NCBI GenBank assembly: GCA_023398615.1
Contig: JAEWSD010000004.1
Span: 1 to 31,997, forward strand
Origin: Bacillota bacterium
Lineage (GTDB): Bacteria > Bacillota > Clostridia > Lachnospirales > Lachnospiraceae
Reading direction: 5' to 3'
Length of the DNA stretch: 31,997 nucleotides
The position numbers and the translations under genes were made by a program. Positions 24,432-31,382 of this stretch are shown here, piece by piece; the stretch's first letter is position 1; every line of letters starts with the position of its first letter. The notes beneath the pieces were generated by a model that was given only the letters and a program-made list of their open reading frames with translations, was not told the DNA's origin and made no database searches.

Positions 24432-25007
24432 ATGCAGACAAAGAATATTATGATTGTTGGTGTCGGAGGACAGGGAACACTGCTTACCAGCCGCATCCTC
24501 GGAGGAATCACCTTGCAGGCCGGCTATGACGTAAAGCTGTCCGAGGTTCACGGAATGGCACAAAGGGGCGGCAGTGTTGTAACCTATGTAAGATACGGGG
24601 ATAAGGTTACGGAACCGATCGTTGAGGAAGGCCAGGCAGATCTCCTGATTGCTTTTGAAAGATTAGAGGCATTACGTTATGTGCATTTTTTAAAGAAAGA
24701 CGGAGTTCTGATTGTCAACGACCAAAGGATTGACCCTATGCCGGTAGTGATCGGTGCGGCGTCCTATCCGGAGCATATCATTGAAGATCTTGAGAAGAGA
24801 TGCAAGGTACTTAAGGTAGATGCGATCCATGAAGCAAAGAAGCTCGGCAACATTAAAACCTTTAATATCATCATATTGGGTATAGCGGCACAGCACATGA
24901 ATTTCTCCAAGGAAGAGTGGCTGAAGGTAATAGAGGACACTGTTCCGCCGAAGACTGTTGAAATCAATAAGAAAGCATTTGAAACAGGATACCATTTACA
25001 CGCATGA
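24432..25007 (+). CDS. iorB: Indolepyruvate:ferredoxin oxidoreductase, beta subunit
   Basis: The 191-residue subunit corresponds to the gamma domain of pyruvate-type oxidoreductases and completes the IorAB heterodimer. It begins IMIVGVGGQGTLLTSRILG, followed by KLSEVHGMAQRGGSVVTYVR, both standard for IorB. GGAGG lies 9 bases before ATG 24432, inside the end of iorA, so the pair is translationally coupled. The length is normal (about 190). Confidence 0.95.
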   Translation: MQTKNIMIVGVGGQGTLLTSRILGGITLQAGYDVKLSEVHGMAQRGGSVVTYVRYGDKVTEPIVEEGQADLLIAFERLEALRYVHFLKKDGVLIVNDQRIDPMPVVIGAASYPEHIIEDLEKRCKVLKVDAIHEAKKLGNIKTFNIIILGIAAQHMNFSKEEWLKVIEDTVPPKTVEINKKAFETGYHLHA

Positions 25008-25041
25008 AACAGGAATTTCATGCTAATCTTGAGGAGGTAGT

Positions 25042-25458
25042 ATGTTAAAGCAACTTTCTGTATTTGTTGAGAATGAGATCGGCAGCCTGAGTAAAGTGAC
25101 TGCCGTACTAAAGGAGAACGGCATTAACCTGAGGGCGATCGCTTCTTTTGATTCGCCGGAGTTTGGTATCCTGCGTCTGATTGTTGACAAACCGGATCTG
25201 ACGAAGGACATCCTGACGCAAAAGGGGTTTGTGGTTAAGGTCACGGAAGTTCTGGCGGTAGAATTACAGGATAGGCCGGGGAATTTGGACAAAGTACTGC
25301 ATATTATTTCAGAAGCGGGAATATGTATTAATTATATCTACTCCTTTGTAATAAGAACCGAAAAAGTTCCGTTAATGGTAATGCATGCGGATGATATGGG
25401 AAAAGCGGAAGCAATACTGAAGCAGCATGATATAAGAGTGGCAGATGAGGAGGACTAA
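25042..25458 (+). CDS. Tandem ACT-domain protein, first copy
   Basis: The 138-residue protein has two ACT domains and nothing else: residues about 1-66, starting LKQLSVFVENEIGSLSKVTA, and about 70-138, with VELQDRPGNLDKVLHIISEA. ACT domains usually bind amino acids. The N-x-GSL and RPGNL turns are the typical ligand-site glycine regions. Free-standing tandem ACT proteins of this sort (COG4747-like) often sit beside PaaK and IOR genes. A GAGGAGG site precedes ATG 25042 and the next gene begins 3 bases after the stop. A sensor role for phenylalanine, tyrosine or tryptophan is inferred from the neighbours. Confidence 0.88.
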   Translation: MLKQLSVFVENEIGSLSKVTAVLKENGINLRAIASFDSPEFGILRLIVDKPDLTKDILTQKGFVVKVTEVLAVELQDRPGNLDKVLHIISEAGICINYIYSFVIRTEKVPLMVMHADDMGKAEAILKQHDIRVADEED

Positions 25459-25461
25459 GCT

Positions 25462-26760
25462 ATGATTTGGAATGAAACAAAAGAATGCATGAGCCGGGAC
25501 GAGATGACAAACCTGCAAAGTGCCAGGCTTCGTAAAATGGTTGAGCGTGTGTATCACAATGTTGAATTCTATCGCAAAAAAATGCAGGTTATGGGGATTG
25601 AACCGGGCGATATCAGAGGAATTGAGGACTTGCACAAGCTTCCCTATACTACGAAGGATGATTTGAGGGATAACTATCCGTTCGGCCTCTTTGCTATTCC
25701 GGAATCCGAGGTGGTAAGGCTGCATGCTTCTTCCGGTACAACCGGCAAAGCTACGGTAGTCGGATATTCCAGAAGAGATATCGAAATCTGGCAGGAATGT
25801 GTTGCGAGGGTACTTGCTATGGCCGGTATCGGCAAGAATGATAAACTGCAGGTTTCTTACGGATACGGATTATTTACCGGCGGCCTGGGCTTGCATTACG
25901 GCGCGGAAAATCTTGGCGCTACCGTAGTTCCCATGTCTACCGGTAATACGAAGAAGCAGATTACCATGATGGAGGATTTCGGATGCACGGCAATTGCCTG
26001 TACCCCTTCCTACCTGCTGCATATCACGGAAGCATTGCAGGAATCCGGCAAAATGGATTCGATTAAGTTAAAGGCGGCAATACTCGGCGCCGAGCCCTGG
26101 ACGGATAATATGAGGCGCGAGATCGAGGACAAGCTGCATATTAAGGCATACGATATCTATGGACTAAGTGAGGTTATGGGACCGGGTGTTGCGGCAGATT
26201 GCGAGTATCATAAGGGCCTTCATATTTACGAGGATCATTTTTTACCGGAAATTATTGATCCGGATACCTTGGAGCCGGTTGCGGAAGGTGAGGTAGGAGA
26301 ATTGGTATTTACTACGATCACGAAAGAAGCCTTACCGTTGTTCCGTTACAGGACAAAGGACCTGACAAGCATTTCCTATGATAAATGTGAATGCGGAAGG
26401 ACGCTTGCCCGTATCTCAAGGTTTAAAGGACGTTCCGACGATATGTTAATCATACGCGGTGTGAATGTATTCCCGTCCCAGGTTGAGACCGCATTGCTTG
26501 AAATCGGCGAGACCAGTCCGCATTATCTGCTGATTGTGGACAGAATCGATAACCACGACATATTGGAGGTTTGGGTAGAGGTAGAGGAACGGTTCTTCTC
26601 CGATGAAATCCGGGCATTTGAAGAGTTGACAAAGAAAATTGCCCATGTCCTGCAGAATGCACTGGGCCTGGCGGTAAAGGTTAAGCTTGTTGAACCTAAG
26701 ACACTGGAGAGAAGCGAAGGTAAAGCAAAAAGGGTAATTGATAAACGCAAGTTAATCTAG
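25462..26760 (+). CDS. paaK: Phenylacetate-CoA ligase (AMP-forming), second copy
   Basis: The 432-residue paralogue of the ligase at 21077 is colinear along its whole length. Both open with MIW-x-E-(T/E)-x5-MSR and share HASSGTTGK-(A/P)-TVVGY. This copy has IYGLSEVMGPG where the first has NYGMSELIGPG, and it ends RSEGKAKRVIDKRKLI without the extended tail of the first copy. The hinge GRSDDMLIIRGVNVFPSQVE and the catalytic-lysine region are intact, so it should be active. A GAGGAGG site inside the preceding ACT gene couples the two. Two intact ligases in one cluster suggest different aryl acids, such as phenylacetate versus indoleacetate or 4-hydroxyphenylacetate, but specificity cannot be read here. 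Confidence 0.92.
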   Translation: MIWNETKECMSRDEMTNLQSARLRKMVERVYHNVEFYRKKMQVMGIEPGDIRGIEDLHKLPYTTKDDLRDNYPFGLFAIPESEVVRLHASSGTTGKATVVGYSRRDIEIWQECVARVLAMAGIGKNDKLQVSYGYGLFTGGLGLHYGAENLGATVVPMSTGNTKKQITMMEDFGCTAIACTPSYLLHITEALQESGKMDSIKLKAAILGAEPWTDNMRREIEDKLHIKAYDIYGLSEVMGPGVAADCEYHKGLHIYEDHFLPEIIDPDTLEPVAEGEVGELVFTTITKEALPLFRYRTKDLTSISYDKCECGRTLARISRFKGRSDDMLIIRGVNVFPSQVETALLEIGETSPHYLLIVDRIDNHDILEVWVEVEERFFSDEIRAFEELTKKIAHVLQNALGLAVKVKLVEPKTLERSEGKAKRVIDKRKLI

Positions 26761-26787
26761 TAACTGGTGGAGATTGGGAGGTAGAGT

Positions 26788-27219
26788 ATGGTCATTAAAC
26801 AATTATCTGTTTTTATTGAAAACCGGGAAGGCAGATTAGAGAATGTTACGGAGACACTCAAGGATAATAATATTAATATAGTATCTGCCAGTGTTGCCGA
26901 TACCTCGGAGTACGGAATGTTCAGAATGGTGGTATCAGATCCGGAGAAGGCAAGATCGGTACTGAAGGAATCGGGCTTTTCCGCAAAGCTGACGGATGTA
27001 ATTGCGGTAAGACTGCCGCACCGGATCGGAATGCTTTATCAGCTATTCAGATTGCTGGCGGAAGAGGGCATCAGCGTGCAGTACATGTATGCTTTATCCA
27101 CCGCCCGGAACGGTTCTATGGTGATAAAGGTATCCGATGTTCCGAAAGCATTAGACGCTTTGCAAAAGAACCAATTCGAAGTAATAGGCCCCGATGAAGC
27201 CTATACGATAAATGATTAG
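26788..27219 (+). CDS. Tandem ACT-domain protein, second copy
   Basis: The 143-residue protein has the same two-domain layout as the one at 25042: first ACT domain VIKQLSVFIENREGRLENVT (about 1-67), second with AVRLPHRIGMLYQLFRLLAEE (about 71-140). It starts 27 bases after the second paaK behind a GGGAGG site. The repeated order paaK-ACT suggests that each ligase has its own regulatory partner, or that the pair arose by duplication. The transcript ends in the hairpin at 27261-27314. Confidence 0.88.
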   Translation: MVIKQLSVFIENREGRLENVTETLKDNNINIVSASVADTSEYGMFRMVVSDPEKARSVLKESGFSAKLTDVIAVRLPHRIGMLYQLFRLLAEEGISVQYMYALSTARNGSMVIKVSDVPKALDALQKNQFEVIGPDEAYTIND

Positions 27220-27232
27220 GAACCGATAAAAA

Positions 27233-27260
27233 GTAACAGTTCAGCCGTAAGACTGAACTG
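27233..27260. repeat. Diverged palindromic repeat
   Basis: GTAACAGTTCAGCC, a GTAA loop and GACTGAACTG resemble the palindromes at 1091, 5544 and 6917. The right end is imperfect and runs into the following terminator. Confidence 0.55.
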
Positions 27261-27314
27261 AAGGACGGAACGAGCATTCTTTTAAGTAATAAAAGGATGA
27301 TACGTTCCGCCCTT
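27261..27314. terminator. Bidirectional hairpin terminator
   Basis: AAGGACGGAACG and CGTTCCGCCCTT form the outer stem (one mismatch), and CATTCTTTT/AAAAGGATG an inner one. It lies between the convergent ACT and XRE genes, and its right arm overlaps the XRE stop codon. T-runs are weak. Confidence 0.65.
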
Positions 27315-27723
27315 ATTTGTATTCCCGCACTTTAGCTTCCAGAAGTGTTAAGATTTCCTTTTTGTCTTCGTTTGATAATTTATTATATAGGTTAAACAGC
27401 TTTCTCTCATCAGCAGACAGCTGGATAATACGCGGAGAGGTTATACTTGGTTTTGGCCCGCTCTTTTTAATCAGATAATCTTCATTCTCATGAAGGGTTT
27501 CATGGTCAATCGGTGTCGTGTGGGTATTAATTAACTCACTGATATCAACCTGATATAGCTTGGATATTTTCAATAAGGTTTGATAATCCGGATTACGTAA
27601 GCCGGCTTCATAGTGGGCATATCCCTGGCGTGTCATATTAAGATAATGACCTACGAAGCTCTGGGTGTAATGCATGCCGGTCCGTAATTCCCGCAGCTTA
27701 TCTTTCAGTAACAGTTCAGACAT
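27313..27723 (-). CDS. XRE-family transcriptional regulator
   Basis: The 136-residue DNA-binding protein has an N-terminal HTH_3 domain at about residues 9-62. RELRTGMHYTQSFVGHYLNM, then TRQGYAHYEAGLRNPDYQTL and LLKISKLYQVDISELI cover the five-helix Cro/CI layout. The C-terminal half, about 65-136, ends in LSNEDKKEILTLLEAKV, a helix common in Firmicute XRE regulators. ATG 27723 has GGGAG 6 bases upstream; an earlier in-frame start at 27768 lacks one. A perfect palindrome GATTGCAATC lies 34 bases upstream and may be its operator. Its target is unknown; the paa/ior cluster is convergent, so adjacency alone does not imply control. Confidence 0.88.
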   Translation of the reverse strand: MSELLLKDKLRELRTGMHYTQSFVGHYLNMTRQGYAHYEAGLRNPDYQTLLKISKLYQVDISELINTHTTPIDHETLHENEDYLIKKSGPKPSITSPRIIQLSADERKLFNLYNKLSNEDKKEILTLLEAKVREYK

Positions 27724-27756
27724 AGAAGACTCCCTTTCCAAATGGCACTTTATCAA

Positions 27757-27766
27757 GATTGCAATC
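27757..27766. promoter_or_regulatory. Palindrome upstream of the XRE gene
   Basis: GATTGCAATC is a perfect 10-bp palindrome located 34 bases before the XRE start codon on the minus strand. It is a candidate autoregulatory operator. A short palindrome like this can also arise by chance in AT-rich DNA. Confidence 0.35.
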
Positions 27767-27955
27767 AAATTATATCAATATGTAGCGAAAATATCTGAAA
27801 AAGCAACAAAATGTAGCCTTTAAATTACAATTTACATAAAATTTATTAATATTATCTCTTCTGGCAGGAAATAATATACAGAAAGCAGGCCGCTTTATGT
27901 CGAATGAAACAGGAAGAAATGAGACTAAAGTCAGTATCAAATTGTAAAATAATAT

Positions 27956-27984
27956 TTGACAGAAAGCTTAAAGAGTGCTATCAT
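27956..27984 (+). promoter_or_regulatory. Cold-shock gene promoter
   Basis: A consensus TTGACA (27956-27961), 17 bases, then TATCAT (27979-27984) preceded by TGC (extended -10). This is among the strongest promoters in the window and implies an 80-nt untranslated leader. Confidence 0.8.
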
Positions 27985-27990
27985 TACTAT

Positions 27991-28038
27991 ATTGCATCAG
28001 TATGCAATTAACATTATGTTTTGTTACGGATCGTAACA
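27991..28038 (+). other. Two leader hairpins of the cold-shock gene
   Basis: ATTGCAT/ATGCAAT (27991-28008, 4-base loop) and TGTTACG/CGTAACA (28022-28038, 3-base loop) are perfect stems in the untranslated leader. Cold-shock leaders often refold with temperature, so a role in translation control is plausible. Confidence 0.5.
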
Positions 28039-28070
28039 GTAATTATTATTTTATTTTGGAGGAATTACAC

Positions 28071-28271
28071 ATGAACAAAGGTACAGTTAAGTGGTTCAAC
28101 AATCAAAAGGGTTTTGGTTTTATTTCTGATGAACAGGGCAATGATGTATTTGTACATTACTCAGGCCTTGCAATGGAAGGCTTCAAGTCTTTGGAAGAAG
28201 GACAGGAAGTTGAGTTTGAAGTTGTTCAGGGAGCCAAAGGCCCTCAAGCTACTAACGTAGTAAAATTATAA
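28071..28271 (+). CDS. cspA: Cold-shock protein (CspA family)
   Basis: The 66-residue single-domain nucleic-acid-binding protein has the cold-shock OB-fold. GTVKWFNNQKGFGFIS contains RNP1 (KGFGFI, residues 13-18) and VFVHYSGL contains RNP2 (26-30). It melts RNA structure and acts as an RNA chaperone. A TTGGAGG site precedes ATG 28071; earlier in-frame starts lie inside the leader. The family length is 65-70. It is monocistronic, between a strong promoter and the hairpin at 28381. Confidence 0.97.
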   Translation: MNKGTVKWFNNQKGFGFISDEQGNDVFVHYSGLAMEGFKSLEEGQEVEFEVVQGAKGPQATNVVKL

Positions 28272-28380
28272 TCAACAGAAGTTATTCAGTGTACCTTTTT
28301 CTAATATATAAATTTTAAGAATTAATTTTTTTAAACATTTTTATACAGAATTAGCTATATTGTTATGAACGAAATTGATT

Positions 28381-28428
28381 GAGGCTGTTGCAAACACTCA
28401 TAATTGTGAGTGCTGCGACAGCCCCTTT
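28381..28428 (+). terminator. Terminator between the cold-shock gene and the corrinoid activator gene
   Basis: GAGGCTGTTGCA...CACTCA pairs with TGAGTG...GCGACAGCCCC, followed by TTTTG. It is an intrinsic terminator about 110 bases past the cold-shock stop and overlaps the leader of the next gene. Confidence 0.75.
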
Positions 28429-28476
28429 TGTCTCATAGGGAACGCTTCGGATACTTTCTTTACAGGGGATGAATCT

Positions 28477-30108
28477 ATGTATATTACTTTCTTACCATTG
28501 AATAAACGGATACAGGCTAAAACCGGTGCAACCCTTCTGGAGACGGCGAGAGAAAACGGGATTGACCTCGGCGGTACATGCTCGGGCAAACAGTACTGCG
28601 GGAAATGCAGGGTTTATGTAACGAAAGGCAATTCCGGGCAATATGCGGAGGAAGAGCTTAAGCTTCTGACGGAAAAGGAAAGGGAATCCGGTATGAGATT
28701 AGCCTGCTGTCTTACGGTTACACAGGATATCTGTGTCGTGATACCGGGCAGGGGAACGGAGAATGAGAAGAAGGGGCATCAGGAATCCCTTGCCGCAGGT
28801 ACGGATAAAAGGAGGACGAACCGATCAGGACATCGTTACGGAGCGGCAATCGATATCGGTACGACCTCCGTTGCAGGAGAGCTGTGGGACCTGACCGAAA
28901 AAAGGAAGCTAGCGCAATTAAGCAGGATGAATCCGCAAAGCATATACGGAACAGATGTGATCTCAAGGATTACCTATGCAAATGCATCGGAGGCCAACAG
29001 GGAAACACTGACGGAATTAATCCGCGGCTGCTGCAATGAGATCATAAAAGGGCTTGCCGTTTATGCGGGAATACCATGTGAAGATATCATATCTATAACC
29101 GTTGCGGGTAATACGACTATGTCCCATTTATTTCTTGGGAAAACGGTGGAAAGCCTGGCCCGGATGCCTTTTCAGGGAGTTTCCCATAAGAGTGAGGAAC
29201 GGAAGGCAAAGGCTTTGGGAATCTTAATACATCCGGACGGAGAAGTCTATATTATGCCGGGGATCGGCGGACATGTGGGTTCGGATACCTTAGGCTGTAT
29301 CCTGAGTACCGGAATGGCGCATTCAAAGGGTAAACGGCTAATGGTCGATATCGGAACAAACGGTGAGATTGTTCTTGCGGAAGACGGAAAGCTGACCGCC
29401 TGTTCGACAGCAGCCGGGCCTGCGTTCGAAGGAGCCTGCCTGCATCAGGGAATGCGGGCGGAGGAGGGTGCCATTACAGCAGTACACATGGCCGGCGGCG
29501 TGTTTGAGGTCGATTTCATAGGGGCGGGCAAACCGCATGTGGTTCCAAAAGGCATTTGTGGCTCAGGTGTGATAGAGGCGGTGTCTGAATTGCTGGCTAA
29601 TGGTATTATGGATGAAAGCGGACGGCTTCTGGGAGAAGCCGGTGACAGGAACCAGGTTGCCTTATGGCAGGGGCCGGAAGGTCGGGTGATACTGACACAG
29701 AAGGATATACGGGAACTGCAGCTGGCAAAAGGAGCCATCTTTGCGGGTATACGGCTGCTTCTTAAGGCTGTGCGGCCGTCTGATAGGGAAAGTGCACCGC
29801 TGCCTGACAGGATCTATCTGGCCGGTGCATTTGGAAGCGGTGTGAATATAAGCAAAGCGGTTTCCATCGGACTGCTGCCGGATATCGGAACACAGCGGAT
29901 TGAATATATAGGAAACGGCGCCTTAAACGGTGCGGTTAAAATTCTCCTTGGCGAGGTCAGCCGGGAAGAAGCCGAACAGATCAGTTTCGATACCAAGCAT
30001 CTTGAGCTTGCGCAATGTTCGGATTTTGAGGAAATGTTTGTGGAAGCTCTGTCCTTTCCATTTCCCCCTATCCGGCATGATAATAGGAATCATGTAAGTA
30101 GTCCATAA
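28477..30108 (+). CDS. Corrinoid-activating ferredoxin/ASKHA protein (RACE/RamA-like, DUF4445)
   Basis: The 543-residue protein looks like a reductive activator of corrinoid enzymes: it uses ATP and a low-potential electron to return an oxidised Co(II) cofactor to Co(I). The N-terminal [2Fe-2S] ferredoxin domain (about 1-95) has GGTCSGKQYCGKC (C35, C41, C44) and a fourth cysteine at C77 or C78. A linker leads to an ASKHA ATPase with phosphate motif AAIDIGTTSVAGEL (from 123), GNTTMSHLFLGK, VDIGTNGEIVLA and the adenosine motif LAGAFGSGVNISKA. ATG 28477 has AGGGGA 8 bases upstream. The 3' end overlaps the convergent ECF gene by 41 bases. The partner corrinoid methyltransferase is not in the window. 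Family identification is firm; the substrate is not known. Confidence 0.88.
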   Translation: MYITFLPLNKRIQAKTGATLLETARENGIDLGGTCSGKQYCGKCRVYVTKGNSGQYAEEELKLLTEKERESGMRLACCLTVTQDICVVIPGRGTENEKKGHQESLAAGTDKRRTNRSGHRYGAAIDIGTTSVAGELWDLTEKRKLAQLSRMNPQSIYGTDVISRITYANASEANRETLTELIRGCCNEIIKGLAVYAGIPCEDIISITVAGNTTMSHLFLGKTVESLARMPFQGVSHKSEERKAKALGILIHPDGEVYIMPGIGGHVGSDTLGCILSTGMAHSKGKRLMVDIGTNGEIVLAEDGKLTACSTAAGPAFEGACLHQGMRAEEGAITAVHMAGGVFEVDFIGAGKPHVVPKGICGSGVIEAVSELLANGIMDESGRLLGEAGDRNQVALWQGPEGRVILTQKDIRELQLAKGAIFAGIRLLLKAVRPSDRESAPLPDRIYLAGAFGSGVNISKAVSIGLLPDIGTQRIEYIGNGALNGAVKILLGEVSREEAEQISFDTKHLELAQCSDFEEMFVEALSFPFPPIRHDNRNHVSSP

Positions 30109-30568
30109 GCGTATGGAAAGGCTTGAAAAGTATGAGTGCTATGCAGAAATTTGCTATCCCGTGGGTGATATCGAAAGGAATTCCGCTGATCCAATATGCA
30201 AAGGCAGTTTGATATCCTCCCATGAAAAAGTAAGGAACGGAACAAAGTGCCCCGAAGGATAAACCGTATGCACCTGAGATAAGAGCCCATAGGAGAGGGG
30301 AACGTTCCTTTTGAAATAATTGGGTAATCAGGTACAAAACAAACCATATATAAAGATAGTTAATCCACCAGGTACTGAAGCCGTAAAAAATCCCTTCGAG
30401 CAGCACGAATACGGTTATGATAAAAATTGTTTTCTTTTTCATAACAATTGTATACACAATTATGAGTATGGAAACAAGCTCAATATTGGGGAGGAAGGCA
30501 AGCCCAAGCTGGAAAAGTAAAAGGATGGCACCCAGCATGCCGGTTATAACGATATCTTTTATCCTCAT
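30068..30568 (-). CDS. ECF transporter S component, probable cobalamin/corrinoid type
   Basis: The 166-residue membrane protein has about five or six helices: residues 5-30, 32-42, 46-65, 70-85, 90-120 and 130-150. This fits the substrate-binding S subunit of an energy-coupling factor transporter. No EcfA or EcfT gene is nearby, so it would share a module encoded elsewhere (group II). ATG 30568 lies one base after the stop of the DUF4430 gene with only a weak ribosome site, so translation is probably coupled. A cobalamin riboswitch heads the transcript, and the DUF4430 partner is transcobalamin-like; both point to B12 or corrinoid uptake. The gene's 3' end overlaps the corrinoid activator by 41 bases. 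Confidence 0.82.
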   Translation of the reverse strand: MRIKDIVITGMLGAILLLFQLGLAFLPNIELVSILIIVYTIVMKKKTIFIITVFVLLEGIFYGFSTWWINYLYIWFVLYLITQLFQKERSPLLWALISGAYGLSFGALCSVPYFFMGGYQTAFAYWISGIPFDITHGIANFCIALILFKPFHTLMDYLHDSYYHAG

Positions 30569-30569
30569 A

Positions 30570-30971
30570 TTACCAGCCCGTCTTTAGTGTAAGTTCAAAA
30601 TGGTCGCCGTCTTTTATAGGCGTACTGTCGACACTGGTGTTAATGGTATTGCCCCCGGCGGTAAAGCACCACCATTCCTGTTTGCCTTCGTCGGCCGTAA
30701 TACCGTCAGCCGTTGTAACGTACAGGCCGTACTCGTCTTCCGTACCGGAGATCAGTTTGATCTGTTCCAATGCTTCCCTGAGATATTCCGCGTCTGTTTG
30801 AATCTCATAGGATTTACTTGATCCGTCTGCCCGGATAACCTCTGCCACAATCTTCTTTGAGCCTTCAACCGGCTTAGGTTTGAAGCCGGCGTAAAGAAAG
30901 TACATTCCTGCAATAACAGCGATCAGGACGACACAGGCAATTATTAATTTTTTAAGCTTCTTACTTTCCAT
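30570..30971 (-). CDS. Membrane-anchored DUF4430 (transcobalamin-like C-terminal) protein
   Basis: The 133-residue protein has one N-terminal anchor (residues 9-28, LIIACVVLIAVIAGMYFLYA) and an extracytoplasmic DUF4430 domain (about 40-133). The domain ends in QEWWCFTAGGN...TPIKDGDHFELTLKTGW, the usual (W)W-x-(F/Y) strand and late DGD turn. DUF4430 corresponds to the C-terminal beta-domain of transcobalamin and intrinsic factor, so it probably holds cobalamin at the outer face of the membrane for the S component. No lipobox cysteine is visible, so it is held by the helix. GAAAGG lies just before ATG 30971. The gene is first after the riboswitch and a repeat mosaic. Confidence 0.85.
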   Translation of the reverse strand: MESKKLKKLIIACVVLIAVIAGMYFLYAGFKPKPVEGSKKIVAEVIRADGSSKSYEIQTDAEYLREALEQIKLISGTEDEYGLYVTTADGITADEGKQEWWCFTAGGNTINTSVDSTPIKDGDHFELTLKTGW

Positions 30972-31021
30972 AAACCTTTCTTCCCTTCATAAACAATATT
31001 ACAAGAAAGCGGGGTGCGTCA

Positions 31022-31188
31022 TCCCAAGGCGAATGAAATTCGCTTGCGGAGCGCTTTTCATCGTATAGGATAACTTTCCTATACGACAAGAAAGAGTTTG
31101 CCAAGGGCAAACTCTCGCGCCGAGCGCGGCCGGCTTTGCCGGTAAAATTCCATACGCGCGAGTGCGCACCCATAGCGGAGCGCTTTTT
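31022..31188. repeat. Intergenic repeat mosaic, copy B (79-bp core at 31110-31188)
   Basis: Positions 31110-31188 are the exact reverse complement of 23-101. Next to the core lie a GAGTTTGCC/GGCAAACTC hairpin (31094-31114), a TCGTATAGGA/TCCTATACGA hairpin (31061-31086) and a GCGAAT/ATTCGC hairpin near 31030. The mosaic sits in the leader between the B12 riboswitch terminator and the DUF4430 gene. Confidence 0.88.
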
Positions 31189-31248
31189 TATTTCATAGGA
31201 TTATTGTACTTTAGCACGTCACCGTAACAAGGTATTTCCTATGAAATA
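31189..31248. repeat. 12-bp inverted repeat next to the mosaic
   Basis: TATTTCATAGGA (31189-31200) and TCCTATGAAATA (31237-31248) are perfectly complementary across 36 bases. It starts directly at the end of the 79-bp core and resembles the TCGTATAGGA hairpin in layout, so it is probably another module of the same repeat family. Confidence 0.65.
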
Positions 31249-31254
31249 AATAAA

Positions 31255-31281
31255 AGGGTTCCTTTCGCTGAAAGGAACCCT
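31255..31281 (-). terminator. Terminator downstream of the cobalamin riboswitch
   Basis: On the minus strand AGGGTTCCTTTC, a 3-base loop and GAAAGGAACCCT form a perfect 12-bp stem followed by TTTATTTATTT. It lies about 100 bases after the aptamer, so it is the probable expression platform and would stop transcription before the DUF4430 gene when B12 is bound. Confidence 0.8.
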
Positions 31282-31382
31282 GCTTTTGATAAAAGTCCAA
31301 CATAATAATCCGGACGAATTCTGTATCGGTGTCCGAACTTATGTACCCTTACCAATTCCTCGTGGCGATAGTGGTACCGGTA

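Noticed and set aside
27897..27947. 16-codon open frame in the XRE-cold-shock gap
   Set aside because: It has no convincing ribosome site or promoter and is too short to support.
28375..28476. N-terminal extension of the corrinoid activator through the upstream hairpin
   Set aside because: The hairpin at 28381-28428 is a terminator, and the ferredoxin domain begins at ATG 28477 behind an AGGGGA site.
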